A stretch of 64,000 nucleotides of DNA from Meandrina meandrites (GCA_963693305.1 OY855905.1:3328701-3392700); one strand, 5' to 3'; positions 40,601 to 51,304 are shown, numbered from the stretch's first letter. A program made the numbers and translations. The notes: a model not told the origin generated them from the letters alone.

Positions 40601-43600
40601 TTGCCAAGGAATTGAATCCAGCAAATACAGTCCCCAATATTAATTGAAACGCAATCTGTTGTAATCCTGTTTTTCTCTACTTTTTAGACTTTTTCCCCTT
40701 AATTTGTAACATTATTCAGAAACATTGTAGACTCCAAGTTTACAGAATGAAACACAATGTGTGGTGGGGGAGGGGGGGGGGGGGGGAGGGTATAGATATT
40801 TTCTAGAACCACACAATTTAAATACAGTTTATCATTTGGAATTTGCAGGTCAACTTTTAAAATATGTCTTTTTGTTATCTGGTGCGGCTGAATTTAATTT
40901 GTGGAAAGGTACCTTTATAAATCATTTGAAAAAAAAACCTTACAGCTTTATATTACATTTTGTGAGTGATCTATACACCTGATTAAAGAATCGTCAACCC
41001 CAAAAGCATAAACTATTAACAATGCGACCCAAATGTTTACTGGGAAAGTGGAAAAATAATCGTCATATGTGAAAGAATAAGCATTAAAATAAGACAATAA
41101 ATGGTAGCTCGCAAAGAAACAAAATAAACCATTGGGTCATATCGCTCATGTTTTATATTTATCACATAATCATCTTTACTTCAACTACGTGTATATCACC
41201 CTTTAGCATCAAAATCAAAGTCAGTGGTGCATGCATCAATCAAAGATCTCTTCGACATTCGACTATTTTGCATGGAGTATGCGTTGGGGAAATGTTAGTA
41301 TTGAAAGCGATTTGCGATGCATTAACCCCGGCGTATGTAATCGAACAGTTCGTTAATCAAACCCAATCAAACACCAATCGTTCGATTGCCGAACTCAATC
41401 GAACTCACAATAAAATTTTGCCAATCGAACACAATCGAACATTCGATTATCGAACGATCAGTAATCGAACTCAATCGAACATTTGATTACCGTACCCTTG
41501 TTCGATAGGACAATATTCACATCGCATGATAGGCACGTGGTCTGTACGAAATTCAGTCTTAAGGTCAAATCACTGCTAACTTTCCCCTTCCCTTTTCACC
41601 CGGCTTTCAGTAAAAATGTCGAAAACGTCAGGAAGCTACATCCAAGGATATCCGGGAGGACACTGCACGTATCAAGATTTCGTGCAGTGTAAAAGGCTAC
41701 CAAGAATGTCGGTTCAGTGAAGATGTGGGAGAAGAGTTTCTCATCTATAAGAAGATTGGCTCCAATTTTTCTGTCTGTCTTTCTGTCTGTTTACAATCAC
41801 ATCAAAAATCATATAAGCCATTTCCTATCAACACTCACAGTACATCCGGGGTACATGAGTATCAATCGTTGACACTGACTTTGCTCTGTTCTGTTTCAAC
41901 AATTATATTCAGTATGAAGTTATTTTTCTTTATTTCCATTAAATAAAGGCTGATAGTGACTATACCCTACGCCTTTTACTAGTTTCCGGTGTCAAGAGAT
42001 ACCGTCCGAACAAAATTGCATCGGCTTAGTTCGATTTTGTTCGATTGTTTCGAAAATCGAACTCACAGCAAAATAGATGTTCGATTTTGTTCGATTGCCG
42101 AACCCAATCGGACACCAATCGTTCGATTGAGTTCGATTGGATTTTTGTTTGAGTTTGTTCGATTAGATACGCCAGGATGATCCCAAACCAAAGACGGTGA
42201 AAAAAATTTCTTCACCTCTGCGCGTCATTTTTAACAACTCGCAAAAACACGAACTCTTTCTACAAAATATAACACTAGTTCAAAACACTCTGGTGGAAGG
42301 TAGGTTTTCTTTCTGTACAACTGTCACTGACATTTATTTAACCACCAGTGGTATTATCATGGTACAGAAAAGCGGATAATAATTTGCGAATCATGGTGCC
42401 GTGAGATAGCGGAAAACTACTGAATTCCTTCCACAAAATTAACACTCAAATTGCTTTTTACGGAGTATGCGTTGGGGAAATGTCAGTATTGAAAGCGATT
42501 TGCGATGCATTAACCCATTGACTCACAGTCCAGAAGGCTTTTATTAGCGTGCACCCACCCACCCCACCCCCCCCCCCCCCCAAAAAAAAAAATTCCTGGC
42601 TCTTTTACGGCATTTAAGACAAACGTGCGAGTGGGAAAAATATACCATATGCGTACTAAATCCAGACAAATAATTCCTTTCTGAAGTAAACGTTTATTAC
42701 AACTAGACACGCTGAAAGACCAATTCATGATTTGAAATGTTAATTGTCAACCTTGATAACCGAAACCAAACTTGAAGACGGTGAAAAAATTTCTTCACCT
42801 CCGCGCGTCATTTTAACAACTCGCAAATACACGAACTCTTTCTGGTGAAAGGTAGGTTTTCATTCTGTACAACTGTCACTGACATTTATTTAACCACCAG
42901 TGGTATTATCTTGGTACAGAAAAGCGGTAATTGGGGATAATAATTTGCGAATCATGGTGCCGTGAGATAGCGGAAAACTACTGAATTCCTTCCACAAAAT
43001 TAACACTCAGATTGCTTTTTATGCTATCCATCACTATAACTAATAACAAAAAATATACTTGTTTGCATTTTCCAAAGTACTGTAGTAAATCTTTGCATGT
43101 AAAAGGTCGTAAACTAAACAACAACGTGATGGTAAGTCGGCCACACGCTGCATATCAGATGTCACCATGCGCTTTTCAAATCAATACGCTTCAGAAGCCT
43201 AAAATTCCAAACATAAACTAGGCAAATGAAAGAAACTTGAAGAAAGTTTTGTTTTAGATTAATTCTCATTTCAAGATGTAGCTACTAATGTATCAAAGCT
43301 TCAAAATTCTGCATATTTTTGAATCCGTGAGATCCTGCATTATTCACGCTAAAGCGTAAGTTTAATTTTAGCCCGACGGCTTTTTGTAGTCAATTTTTCA
43401 CTAAGTGGCTTTACCGATCCTTCTAAAAATTCCATTTAAGTTCGAAGCAATATTGTACATTACCATTTTCCTGTCTGAAGTCTTGATGAGAAGCTGCATT
43501 AAGTCATGATCAAGTCCGTGAATTGTGGTCAAAACAAAAGATTGCGTGACGAGCTAAAAATACTTCTTTCAATGAAGATGACAAACAAAGCTTGTAACAA

Positions 43601-46286
43601 TAGAAAATAGCATTGGCCAATATCCTCTGACAATGAAGATTCACAGCAGCTTTTAAGCATGTAAAACTAAGCGATTCAATCGATGAATAGCACAGATCTT
43701 TGAAAAATACCTACCTGTAGTTTGCAAAAGGCTAGACAGGCTAAATGACGAGCGACGCGTGAAAATAACACTTCGGGATCGAGAACTGCTGACGCATTCC
43801 TATCCAGTGACGTTTTTATCGCCCACAGCGAAAAGTATTCCCTTGACAAATTAAACCAGTCCCTTGAGAGTATACAAAAATGTGGGTCAGAGATGCTAAC
43901 CCAATGATCCCAATTCTTACTATTTTCCTTGTACCAAGCAAAATAGTCGAAAAAATCAGCTCACAAGCTGGCAGAGGAGGTACCTAATCATTGAAACCAA
44001 ATAAAGGACTTTTTAAAGCACCTGAACTGTTAAGAATTTCTAATGTGTTGATGACTCTGTAAGTTTCTTTTGCTGTTCTCTATTATTTTACATATCTTTG
44101 TCTCTTTTTCAAAGCCAGTCTCAGTGTAAAGGGATCATTGGCTAAGCGACAAATAAATGCAAATGAATCAATGGACTTTTCTTGCATGGTTTTCCCGGCC
44201 TAACCAATTGATGAAAATCGATGATCGGAAATCAATCAATCAATCAATCGATATCAATCGATGATGGTTAGTTAATTGATATCGATTGGCATCGGCCAAT
44301 CGATGACCAATCGATAGTCACAAATAAAATTTCCTTAATTGGCATCGATTGTCATCGATTGTTATCGATATCACGCGGCGTACATGGGCATCCCCATGAC
44401 AAGTCTCCAGGATATCTGGAAATAGATTTTTGCAATCCTAAAACGAGTGATCGCGCGTGAACTAGCACAATGTCTGCTGGATAACAGACATTATAGTATA
44501 TCACGGAAATGAATAAATGAGGTATTGATCGCTTTTAAGAGCCACTGAGTTGATGTAATAACACCAATATTGAATCAAACCAAATAAAAAACAATTGATG
44601 AAAATCGATGGTAATCGATGAAAATCAATGACAGTCGATGAAAATCGATGAAATTAAAAGTCACAAAATTTTCCGTCATCAATTGGTCATCGATTTCCAA
44701 TACCCGGTATCAATAGATTAATTGGCATTGATTGTTATCGATTGATATCGATTATCGATCATCGGTTTCATCAATTGGTTAGGCCAGGGGTTTTAAATCC
44801 AAATACAAGTTTCATGAACACACTGTAATTGCTTTTAATTTGCTTGTCAAAAATAATAACAGTGGATACCCAGATTACATTTTGTGTTTATTTGAAATCA
44901 ACATTAAAGCAAAAAAGAATTTAAAAAAATAAGCAGCATCTGCAATGAATTAAGCAGCTGTAACAATTTCCAATTCCTGTACTGGTCAGCACAAACATAA
45001 TTATATTAAGTATCGTGTTGATCATCCTGAATGATTTCACTTAGGCTTGTAGTCCATAGACTTCTGTTTGTTAGAGTACATGTTTTAATAGAGGTCTGTG
45101 TTGACCACTGCATGCAGTTATACACTGTATATCACTACATACTCTTACCTGGATACATGCTCTGCATCTTTTTTACGAGAGCTTCACACTGGTCCTTCCA
45201 GGAGTATTTCTTGTTATACTCTTCACGAAGCAATTTTGTCTCCTCCTGGCGAGTTTCATAGTTCTTGCGTGCTCTCATGATTGCGGTGGGCCATTCATTC
45301 GGCTCTTCCACTATGCATTGGGAACCTCCCAGCACGTTCCTGAGGGCTTCAGCAAATCCTGTATTGCTACTTGCAAGGAAAGGCAGGCCAGCTGACAAAG
45401 CTTCTAAAGCAGCTAACCCAAAACCCTCAGTTGCTGATGGCATTAGTACAAGATCAACTTCAGAAAATAAATGAGACGTCTGTTTAATCCGATCTTTGTG
45501 AAAGCGTCTCACAATCAGCTGCCTGAGGGGTATACCACGACTGCATAATTTTGTAGCCAACTCTTCTTGTCTTCCATCAGGGGCACCGACAACTATAAGA
45601 CGGTAAGTTGAGTCATTCAAGGCAGCTACTGCTTTTGCAGCAACATCAAACCCTTTGAGTTCAAAGTCTGCAGCATCCCCTTGACCAAAGATTAAGATGC
45701 TAAATGTCTTTCTCTCCTGGGATTCCAGGTTAACTTCACGAAATCCATCAAAAGTACCTGGGGTGAGATTAAATATTTCTTTTCCAGAAGAACTGAGGCT
45801 TAGGGAGAAACTACCCTTAAGTTTAGGGCCAACAGCTACTGCCATATCTGCACGTTCACATAGTTTCACTGCAATTTCATGTTGATCTTGCCCTTTGGAA
45901 ATGGCACCCGAGTACATTCCTATTTCTTCTGCATTTGTGTGCACGACGTGTATCCACTTACAGCGAAGTGCCTGTCTGATGGCCTTTCCTTGCCACCCAA
46001 GCTTAACATCATGGCCAATGATAAAGTCTGTACTAAACCCATCTGGAGGAAAACCCAGCCAATACACTGGTTTAAGGCCTGGGTGTTCTTCAGGTTCAAA
46101 AACCTTGATCTTGTGTTTTTCGGCATCCTGTTTGTCCTCTGGGCTACACTTTGGTATCAAAAGACTAACCTTTACATTACGTTGCTCCGCGAGGTGAATG
46201 GCCAGCTGTCTATTAATGGTGGAAAGGGCATCTCCCTTTGTTGACTGAGTCCACTCTTCTGCCAAAAGGGTAACTTGTATGACCAT
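27839..46286 (-). CDS. Glycosyltransferase gene 2: GT4 domain, seven basic linker exons, homeodomain-like end
   Basis: Minus-strand exons: 45149-46286 (GT4), 39996-40070, 39404-39481, 38551-38628, 37981-38058, 37754-37819, 36671-36748, 29012-29086 and last 27839-28014. All introns are phase 1, so any linker can be skipped in frame. The joined protein would be about 610 residues: a GT-B glycosyltransferase, seven repeated Lys/Glu-rich hinges with AKRKK-type basic clusters, and a C-terminal helix-turn-helix resembling a homeodomain. It has no signal peptide or membrane span. Introns are large and transposon-filled; the one between the last two linkers is 7.6 kb and contains a 5.2-kb composite insertion. 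Linking the exons into one gene rests on strand, phase and repeated linker sequence. Confidence 0.7.
28379..29006. mobile_element. hAT-like MITE inserted at a splice donor
   Basis: CAGGGTTCAAAATA at 28379 is mirrored by TATTTTGAACCCTG ending at 29006. The flanks repeat GGTTACC (28372-28378 and 29006-29012), giving a target duplication of 6-8 bp depending on where the shared end bases are assigned. The related site 37747-37753 next to exon e shows the empty form. No coding capacity is visible. Confidence 0.75.
29012..29086 (-). CDS. Linker exon g (gene 2)
   Basis: This 75-bp phase 1-1 exon encodes GALLETAAKRKKTEPKSS and NPEEKSE. Its donor GTAACC (29011-29006) is also one copy of the target duplication of the transposon at 28379-29006, so the element lies directly against the splice site. 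Confidence 0.65.
30262..30362. repeat. Tandem repeat of CCGGAT-TGACAAAACC units
   Basis: Three to four units of about 30 bp share ACAAAACCCGGA and GGATCGGA words. The same GGACCGGATC words form the palindrome at 55505-55650. Confidence 0.7.
31583..31654 (-). repeat. tRNA-derived SINE head (tRNA-Thr-like, degenerate)
   Basis: A 72-nt tRNA-like fold has a perfect acceptor stem (GGCTTCA/TGAAGCC), D arm (GCTC/GAGC), the TTCGAAT T loop and the A and B boxes TAGCTCAGTTGG and GGTTCGAATCC. The anticodon loop reads CCGGTAT, which would give GGT, but it lacks the invariant T33 and the anticodon stem has a mismatch and wobbles. It is followed by a repeat body (CAGGCTTC, AATTGG words) that also occurs at 31759-31949 and 35492-35643. 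A SINE is more likely than a working tRNA gene. Confidence 0.6.
31910..31949 (+). repeat. tRNA-like SINE head, 5' part, split by the MULE-like insertion
   Basis: It starts GGCTTCATAGCTCAGTTGGT and reaches GGAGGTCAC, where the insertion begins. The 3' part resumes at 35492 with GGAGGTCACGGGTTCGAATC. About 10-13 nt of the anticodon arm are missing relative to the copy at 31583-31654. Confidence 0.65.
32978..33353. other. Extra segment inside the MULE-like element, present in one of two internal copies
   Basis: The two internal copies (31950 to about 33355 and 33376 to about 34450) match until CACCGTCAA near 32960. The first then carries about 375 bp of unrelated DNA before the match returns at TTTTGAAGGGCGTTCTT. 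The minus strand of the extra DNA has an open frame (ATG at 33251) with Lys/Arg/Asn-rich sequence and no domain I recognise. It could be captured host DNA, as Mutator-like elements do, or a nested insertion. Confidence 0.35.
34444..35491. repeat. Tandem array of inverted termini inside the MULE-like element
   Basis: A unit of about 440 bp running from GGGCGTTCTTTAATCCC to the GCGTTCGCAGGCTA end is present twice (34444-34886, 34887 to about 35313). A third, shorter copy of its last 180 bp follows (about 35314-35491). Copies are almost identical, so the expansion is recent. Confidence 0.75.
36062..36219. repeat. 158-bp hairpin repeat
   Basis: GTTGTGGTTTAAATTTT and the following GGTTTAAAATTTTTCAAACC are complementary to the words between 36170 and 36219 in reverse order, leaving a loop of about 45 bp. 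It is a small hairpin MITE or an arm of a larger repeat. Confidence 0.7.
36671..36748 (-). CDS. Linker exon f (gene 2)
   Basis: This 78-bp phase 1-1 exon encodes GSTKKAGTKKAQPEANPS and STEEKKSE. It is the KKAGxKK subtype and a duplicate of exon d. Confidence 0.65.
36870..37290. repeat. GC-rich repeat-like insert between linker exons
   Basis: This is a GC-rich island in an AT-rich intron. Within it, CGCACTGCGTGTAAAGGTCA and GCGTACTGCGTATAGGCGTC begin two related sub-units about 70-90 bp apart, and GCCAAGCTT occurs on both sides. The open frame across it shows no domain. It is probably a transposon fragment. Confidence 0.4.
37754..37819 (-). CDS. Linker exon e (gene 2)
   Basis: This 66-bp phase 1-1 exon encodes GAPQKTAAKRKKTEAN and PKEKSE. 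It is the TAAKRKKTE subtype with a four-residue deletion relative to exon g. It ends at a GGTTACC donor that is the uninterrupted form of the site hit by a transposon next to exon g. Confidence 0.65.
37981..38058 (-). CDS. Linker exon d (gene 2)
   Basis: This 78-bp phase 1-1 exon encodes GSTKKAGAKKAQPEVKPS and NTEEKKSE. It is nearly the same as exon f (36671-36748), and the neighbouring intron DNA is also similar, so the two arose by tandem duplication. Confidence 0.7.
38551..38628 (-). CDS. Linker exon c (gene 2)
   Basis: This 78-bp phase 1-1 exon encodes GSNKKAAAKKTPPEVIPS and NTEEKKAE; it is of the KKAxAKK subtype. Confidence 0.65.
38819..39136. mobile_element. Possible MITE with TATATCAAAT ends
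   Basis: TATATCAAAT near 38819 is mirrored by ATTTGATATA near 39126-39135. Internally CATTTCCAAACACC and GGTGTTTTGAAATG form a further hairpin. The ends are short, so the call is tentative. Confidence 0.4.
39404..39481 (-). CDS. Linker exon b (gene 2)
   Basis: This 78-bp phase 1-1 exon encodes GAAEKTAAKRKKTEANSSNP and EEIKTE. It belongs to the second subtype, with a TAAKRKKTE basic cluster. Confidence 0.65.
39996..40070 (-). CDS. Linker exon a (gene 2)
   Basis: This 75-bp phase 1-1 exon encodes GPSKKVGAKKTQPE and VTPSNTEEKKT. It belongs to the subtype with KKxGAKK followed by PSNTEEKK. Confidence 0.65.
40763..40795. repeat. Poly-G tract
   Basis: A long G run with few interruptions, followed by AGGGTATAGATATTTTCTAG. 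The same G/C-run-plus-ATAGATATTTTCTAGAACC arrangement appears in reverse at about 30510-30560, so this belongs to a dispersed repeat. Confidence 0.7.
41258..43951. mobile_element. Non-autonomous DNA element, copy B (inverted relative to 6467-8179)
   Basis: It opens with TTCGACTATTTTGCATGG at 41258 and closes with GCAAAATAGTCGAA ending at 43951. It is a reverse-complement copy of 6467-8179 with a partial duplication: a short version (about 41258-42455, split by the element at 41327-42176) precedes a nearly full version from about 42460, where GGAGTATGCGTTGGGGAAAT recurs. It lies in the intron between linker exon a and the GT exon of gene 2. Confidence 0.65.
41327..42176. mobile_element. TTCGATT-rich nested element
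   Basis: The ends CCCGGCGTATGTAATCGAAC and GTTCGATTAGATACGCCAGG are inverted repeats. The interior next to each end is an array of AATCGAAC/GTTCGATT words in opposite orientation. It interrupts copy B. Confidence 0.65.
44197..44785. mobile_element. ATCGAT-rich MITE with GGCCTAACCAATTGATGAAA ends
   Basis: GGCCTAACCAATTGATGAAA at 44197 is mirrored by TTTCATCAATTGGTTAGGCC ending at 44785. Almost the whole interior consists of ATCGATT, CAATCGAT and GATGAAAATCGATG words in both orientations, so multiple foldings are possible. Confidence 0.75.
45149..46286 (-). CDS. GT4 family glycosyltransferase exon (gene 2)
   Basis: A single exon of 379 residues starts at the ATG at 46286 (MVIQVTLLAEEWTQ), the same place as in the paralogues. 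An upstream in-frame TTG would add nine residues, but no ATG supports that. Both GT-B halves are present: HVVHTN, MAVAVGPKLKG, ILIFGQGDAADFELKGFD (Gln where the paralogues have Arg) and the E-x7-E box EGFGLAALE. It is three residues shorter than the paralogues around MYSGAIS. The exon ends ATCCAG before GTAAGAGT, in phase 1. It is the most diverged of the three copies, and no flanking duplication is visible around it. Confidence 0.9.
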
Positions 46287-46860
46287 GTTTCTTTCTTCTT
46301 TCTTGTCAGTCAATTAAAGTACACACTGTCACTGTACCTTTTTTGAGAAATTCCTATTAAAAAAGTACAAATTAATAAAATTAGGGACAGTAAAATAATT
46401 CAACCCTATCATTACACCATAATTTATTAACATTCTCTTCCAACCTGAACTAATCATGGCTTGCCATTCCTGTTGAGAACAGGGTGGTATTTCATGGTTT
46501 TTCAAAGACTTCGAATTGCAATCCTTTATATTATTGACTTTTGCAGAGTCTCTGGAAATTCTTGATAACAGTCCAAGGGCCATCATTAGGTAACTTTTAG
46601 AAAATCATGTTCCTAGACCACCATACTACAGCATCTGTTATCAACCCTCCAAATTGCGACAATAAAATGTTTTACTCACCAAGGCAACTAGAATTTTGGA
46701 ACTGGCAACTAAATTGTCACTTTTTTTTAGTAAAAACAAACGAAAAACGGTAACTCAATCTTAAATCAACTCAAGAAAGAAATACTTGTCAACAAGTACC
46801 AGATACCAGAAAAAGATCAGTCATATGTCAAAGTTGATGGAAATGATGTTCATTATATTA

Positions 46861-47229
46861 CAGTCAAGCGCGTCAAACCGTAGCCACCGGACTAAGTTTT
46901 TGACATCTTTTTGACAAGTTTTTGATTAGTTTGATGGCTTCTAATTGCACAATGGTTCATACGTTTCACCAAATTTTTGTCGGCAAAAATTTATTTATCG
47001 AAAGTTGAACTTGGCATAATCGCTCATGCAAAACATTGTTTGAAACCCTTTTAAACTCTGACGTTTGAAGACGAACCATGCAAGTTGTTACCCCGCCTTC
47101 CATTTTTCAAGCCATCTGATTGGTAGTTTTAAGCAACCGGAAGCCGTGAATCTCATCAAAGTAATCAAAAACTTGTCAAAAAGATGTCAAAAATTTTGTC
47201 AGGTGGCTACGGTTGGAGGCATTTGACTG
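46861..47229. mobile_element. Mariner/pogo-like MITE with TA target duplication
   Basis: CAGTCAAGCGCGTCAAACCG at 46861 and a matching inverted end finishing TTGACTG at 47229 are flanked by TA on both sides. The subterminal GTAGCCACC/GGTGGCTAC and GACATCTTTTTGACAAG words are also mirrored. It lies about 570 bp upstream of the GT exon of gene 2. Confidence 0.75.
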
Positions 47230-47231
47230 TA

Positions 47232-48205
47232 AAGCACTGAAATTGTGGCTAAAACTTCGATGTTCAATTACATTTCATTGTTAATAGTGAGTTACATTCA
47301 ATGAAGACTTCTAAAAACTCCACTTTGGATTTCTTTCAAAAAACTTTCTTCCAAAATTTGAGTTCCTACATTCAGGGTGCAGCTTATCTGCGGGTGTTTA
47401 TGGCAATGTTATTTTACACTATAATAGAGAACTAGGAAAAATTTCCGCACAGCCCCATACATTTATTTTGTATGCAGATTCATTTATTATGCAGTATTAT
47501 GAAGTATTCGATATATGCATTGATTTCATAATTATCACTTACTGTGCAAATAAAAGAGGATTTTGTTGTGCATGATGTTTTTTTCTCTTTTCTCCCTTCC
47601 CCTTCCCCTGCTCTGTTCTTCCTTCCTTTTTCCTTCCCTTCTTCACCACTTTTCTGTACCCAGACTTCCCATACTTCAATGTCTTTCTCAACGTTATACA
47701 CGCTGTGCATTGATTATTGCAGGAAAACAACCTGCTCACGTCGTCTATGAAATACATGTATAAAAATGTACGAAGTAAATAATGACCAGGGCAAGAAGAA
47801 CTTCATCCCATGATGGATAGTATTCGTAATTCCTCTGCCATTTCTCGGACTAGAGAGACAAAATACACGACAACAAATGGAAGCGAAGCTTATTGAAGTC
47901 CACTCAAGGGAAAAATTCGAGGCTAAACAACACAAATGGTAAATTTAGGCCAAGAACTAAGTATACTTTGTTTGTGTTTTGCAGAATTACAATACTCCAA
48001 TACACAAGCTACATTTTAAAGCTAACCCCAAACACGGTGAAAGTGCAAAAAAAAATTCGAGATTTACTTTTCATTTTCCGTGTGGAACGCGAAATCGCAT
48101 CACAAAAGCTTTGCAAACTTTTTCTTCTTTTCTACTTTTACTTATTTTTAACGCGAAATTAAGAAAAAATCATAATTTTTTTCTAAGTTTTAAACTGTTT
48201 TGGAC
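47232..48205. other. DNA upstream of gene 2, nothing recognised
   Basis: It contains a pyrimidine-rich block at about 47575-47650. Open frames there are compositional. It may include promoter sequence, but no clear motif was seen. Confidence 0.3.
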
Positions 48206-48209
48206 TTAA

Positions 48210-48856
48210 GGGGGGTCCTTCTTAACTACAGATCTAGAGCAGTTGCTAGGGAATTCCTGAAGACCAGTTTTAGTGGCAAGCCATTTTGGACCGTTTTGTA
48301 ACGCTAAATGGTAAATTTTGTGGGACAGGGAATACCTGCTTGAAATATTGACATTGCGCCTGCATAACTAGTGCCAGTCCTAAACCGCGCGTTGGAATTT
48401 AAAATCCCTAAAACCTGGAGGAAAAAAGGAAGAGTTCTGAATTTTTTAAAGAATCGGAGATAACATAGCCTTCTTTATAATCCTACGTATGGGATTACCG
48501 TTTACAAGAAAGAAAAAAGTGCTACTGAAGAAAGTCTGAAAATACGGGTGTTTATTATGTCATAACTTTTACAATAATGCAAATTTTGTAAAACCCATAC
48601 GAAGCATTAAGCATGTGGATATTCTTTATCTATTGGCACTGATTTTAACTTTCAGTTTTATATGCCCTTTCTGTTTTAGGGTTTTTTCTATTCTGGCCAC
48701 GCCACTTGTCAAATATGGCCGTGATTTGAAACTCTTGAAGGACTCTTCAATTGAACAAAGTTGCGAAAAAAGCTCATCCGTAGCAGGTCAAGTTTCCAAA
48801 ATATGGCGGTTAGATACCTTCCTTAGCAACAACTTAGTAGTTAAGAAGGACCCCCC
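48210..48856. mobile_element. TTAA-flanked MITE (piggyBac-like target site)
   Basis: GGGGGGTCCTTCTTAACTAC on the left is mirrored by GTAGTTAAGAAGGACCCCCC on the right, and TTAA lies directly outside each end (48206-48209 and 48857-48860). It is 647 bp long with no coding capacity. Confidence 0.8.
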
Positions 48857-48860
48857 TTAA

Positions 48861-50130
48861 GTAACTAAAACAAAGAAATGACTGAAGCAAAGCGCTTTAG
48901 TCCCAAAGGTGCTCTATTGTCCTGTTCATCATTGTCAATAAACAAAGAATTGTACTATGCATAATAAATGTATGGGGCTGTGCAGAAATCTTGCAAATCT
49001 TGCCGAGAGCGACACAAAGCGAAATTATTATTCTTGGTACCTTCCCAGTAAAACAGCTTATCACGAGATCATTTGTAGATCGAATACAAATTACAAAACG
49101 GTGCTGGCAGACGTACTTCATCCGCTCCTTATATTATTCTTTCCGAACTCCTACGCTTGTCAACGCAAATGTAATGCGTAGCAAAACAAAAGTTAAATTG
49201 TTCATCCCTGTTCACTGTGAGAGCTTTGTAATGATAGACTTTTCTCGACGATTACACCATTCAATTGACAATAAAAGAAAAAGATCTATCGAGAACTGTA
49301 TCGACTAGCTTTTCAATTCGATTTTCGTTGATCGACATGAAAGCTTCTGCAATCAGCGATTCGCCACTGCTAGCGAAAATCAACATACTTGTAAATTGAG
49401 CAATGTTACGTAAGCATTCTTTGACTTTCTTACCTCGACACCACCGTTTCAAACAAAGAACATCAGTCGATCTTATTGTGCAGCCGGGTTTATTGTGCTA
49501 ATCCACCATAACCACACACGCAGTCCGGTCAGTCCGGACCTATTTCGGCCCCATGAGCACTTGCAGCAATTTAGGCGGGAAAAACAACCCAGACGCCCAC
49601 GTTTGGAAAAACACGCGCGAATGCCGCGCGAGTAGCGAAAGCGGCGAGCACAACTTGTGTGCTGGATGTTCGCGCATAGGCTTGAATAAATGTAACTTAA
49701 CGGGAATAGAAAAAAAAATTGTTTGATTTTTCTGATGTCTGTGTATTGGAAAAATGTCGAAAACTCCAAGCAATCTCCCGCCTAGTCCGGTCCAGGGCCA
49801 GATTGTTGGACTATCTCTCAGTCTCTGACCAATCGATGAAAATGGATGACCGGGAATCAATCAATCAATCAATCAATCAGTCAATCACAATTGAACAAGT
49901 ACACATTCAGTTCTGTAGCTGAACAAACACTAAACCTCCCATGGTATACAGAAAACATTGCCTGCGGGGCAGAGCTTGATATAAAAGCATTGATATAAAA
50001 AAAGCCTCAATCTTTAGCTATTGGCAAAGATTGAAGCATTCTTGTAGCAAAGTTTTGTAACATAAAGCATTTCAATATGCAACAACTTCTACACCTTTTT
50101 TCGATTTTCTAATAAATGAAGAGATCACTA
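48861..50130. other. Intergenic DNA with a GC-rich block near 49500-49700
   Basis: No gene is firmly supported. The block at about 49550-49660 is rich in CG and holds TTTAGGCGGGAAA, which fits an E2F-type site, and ACGCGCG words. It could be a promoter or CpG-rich repeat. A CAAT microsatellite follows at 49856-49884. Confidence 0.3.
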
Positions 50131-50859
50131 GGGGGTATCAAGTAACGGAATCAACAGAACCAGTAACACGGCAACACATCAAGAACGGCCGATTAAAAAT
50201 AAAGAAAAATCTTAGAAATCAGTATTCACAAAACTGGCTTGAGACTAACAGTTCATCAACAACTTCAAGAGAAAAATTTACGCATAAGGAAGTTAAAGAG
50301 TTATCAATTTTTACCTGAATACGATTACAAACCCAGCACACAGAATTAGGCTGACAAGGCTTAGATTAGGATTCCACGCATTAACAAACTGGAAAATATG
50401 AAAATAAAGGAGCATCAATCCCAGTAGAGGAAAGAACATGCTTAGTATGCAAAGAAAATTGCGTAGAACACGAACAGCATTTCTTCATGTATTGCCAGGG
50501 GTGTACTACCATAAAGAGATGAGCTCCATTCTCACATTTCAAACAACGATGTACTCAACACAAATCTAAGCGATAACGAGAGAACTAAGTACTTACTTAG
50601 AGCTGACAATAAAATTAGATCAAAAATAATAGGTAATATATTAACTAAATGATTAACAAAAAAGAGATTCTCAACTTTATACAAACGAAATGAGCATTAT
50701 AATTTTTATTTAATTTAATTTAATTTTAATTAATTGTAAAAGAATCAAGTTGATGTTATTTCTTATTGAACTAATTAATGTTAAACCTTTATTATATACA
50801 GACTAATACCACCCTTTGGAGAGTAAGGCGCAATAAAGATGTACTATTACTATTACTGT

Positions 50860-50894
<35 letters not shown>

Positions 50895-50895
50895 T
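50130..50895 (+). mobile_element. LINE 3' remnant (non-LTR retrotransposon)
   Basis: Around 50411-50524 the plus strand reads SIPVEERTCLVCKENCVEHE then QHFFMYCQGC before a stop. This Cys-x-x-Cys, His, His-Phe, Cys pattern closes the ORF2 of many LINEs. The sequence then runs to an AT-rich tail with CAATAAAGATGTACTATTAC and a CAAT microsatellite at about 50862-50895, a usual LINE tail. Upstream frames are broken, so only a decayed 3' end is left. Confidence 0.6.
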
Positions 50896-51099
50896 TGGCA
50901 TTTTTTACTTACGTACATCATTTGAATCTACAAAATACTTATTTAGCAGCAGGATAATCTCAGCAAGCTCGTTAGAGGTTTTCAGAGGAGCTCACCCTTG
51001 GATCCGGATAAATTAGATTTACATTAAATTTACCAGGTCCTGCATACTGCTAGGATTGGCAGTGTCGAATGTTACTTGTGACTATACCGTCCAACTTGA

Positions 51100-51297
51100 C
51101 TTTTAAAACGTTTTATTGAAAATCCATGGAGAGACCAAATAATTTCCAAAGATTTATTGACAGCATCTCGTCTCCCATTTTTATTGCATAAGTTTGCAGA
51201 CAGTACCTTAAATATAATACAATACCGTGATGTTCAAAAATACTTGGATGATAACTTAAAAAATCTGCATAAAAAAATAGAACTTGTAAAGTTATAA
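51100..51297 (+). pseudogene. Unidentified coding-like fragment
   Basis: A frame opening after a TGA at 51097 encodes LLKRFIENPWRDQIISKD, then LLTASRLPFLLHKFADSTLN and a Lys/Asp/Leu-rich helix, ending at a TAA at 51297. The composition looks like protein, but there is no start codon and no clear acceptor. It is probably the decayed end of a gene or mobile element. Family unknown. Confidence 0.3.
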
Positions 51298-51304
51298 ATT
51301 AATC

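Noticed and set aside
46287..46313. Nine-residue N-terminal extension of the gene 2 glycosyltransferase
   Set aside because: It would need a TTG start. The ATG at 46286 aligns with the starts of genes 1 and 3.
49261..49452. Possible first exon MKRWCRGKK on the minus strand
   Set aside because: The start is TTG, the nearest upstream ATG frame is closed by a stop, and no partner exon was found.
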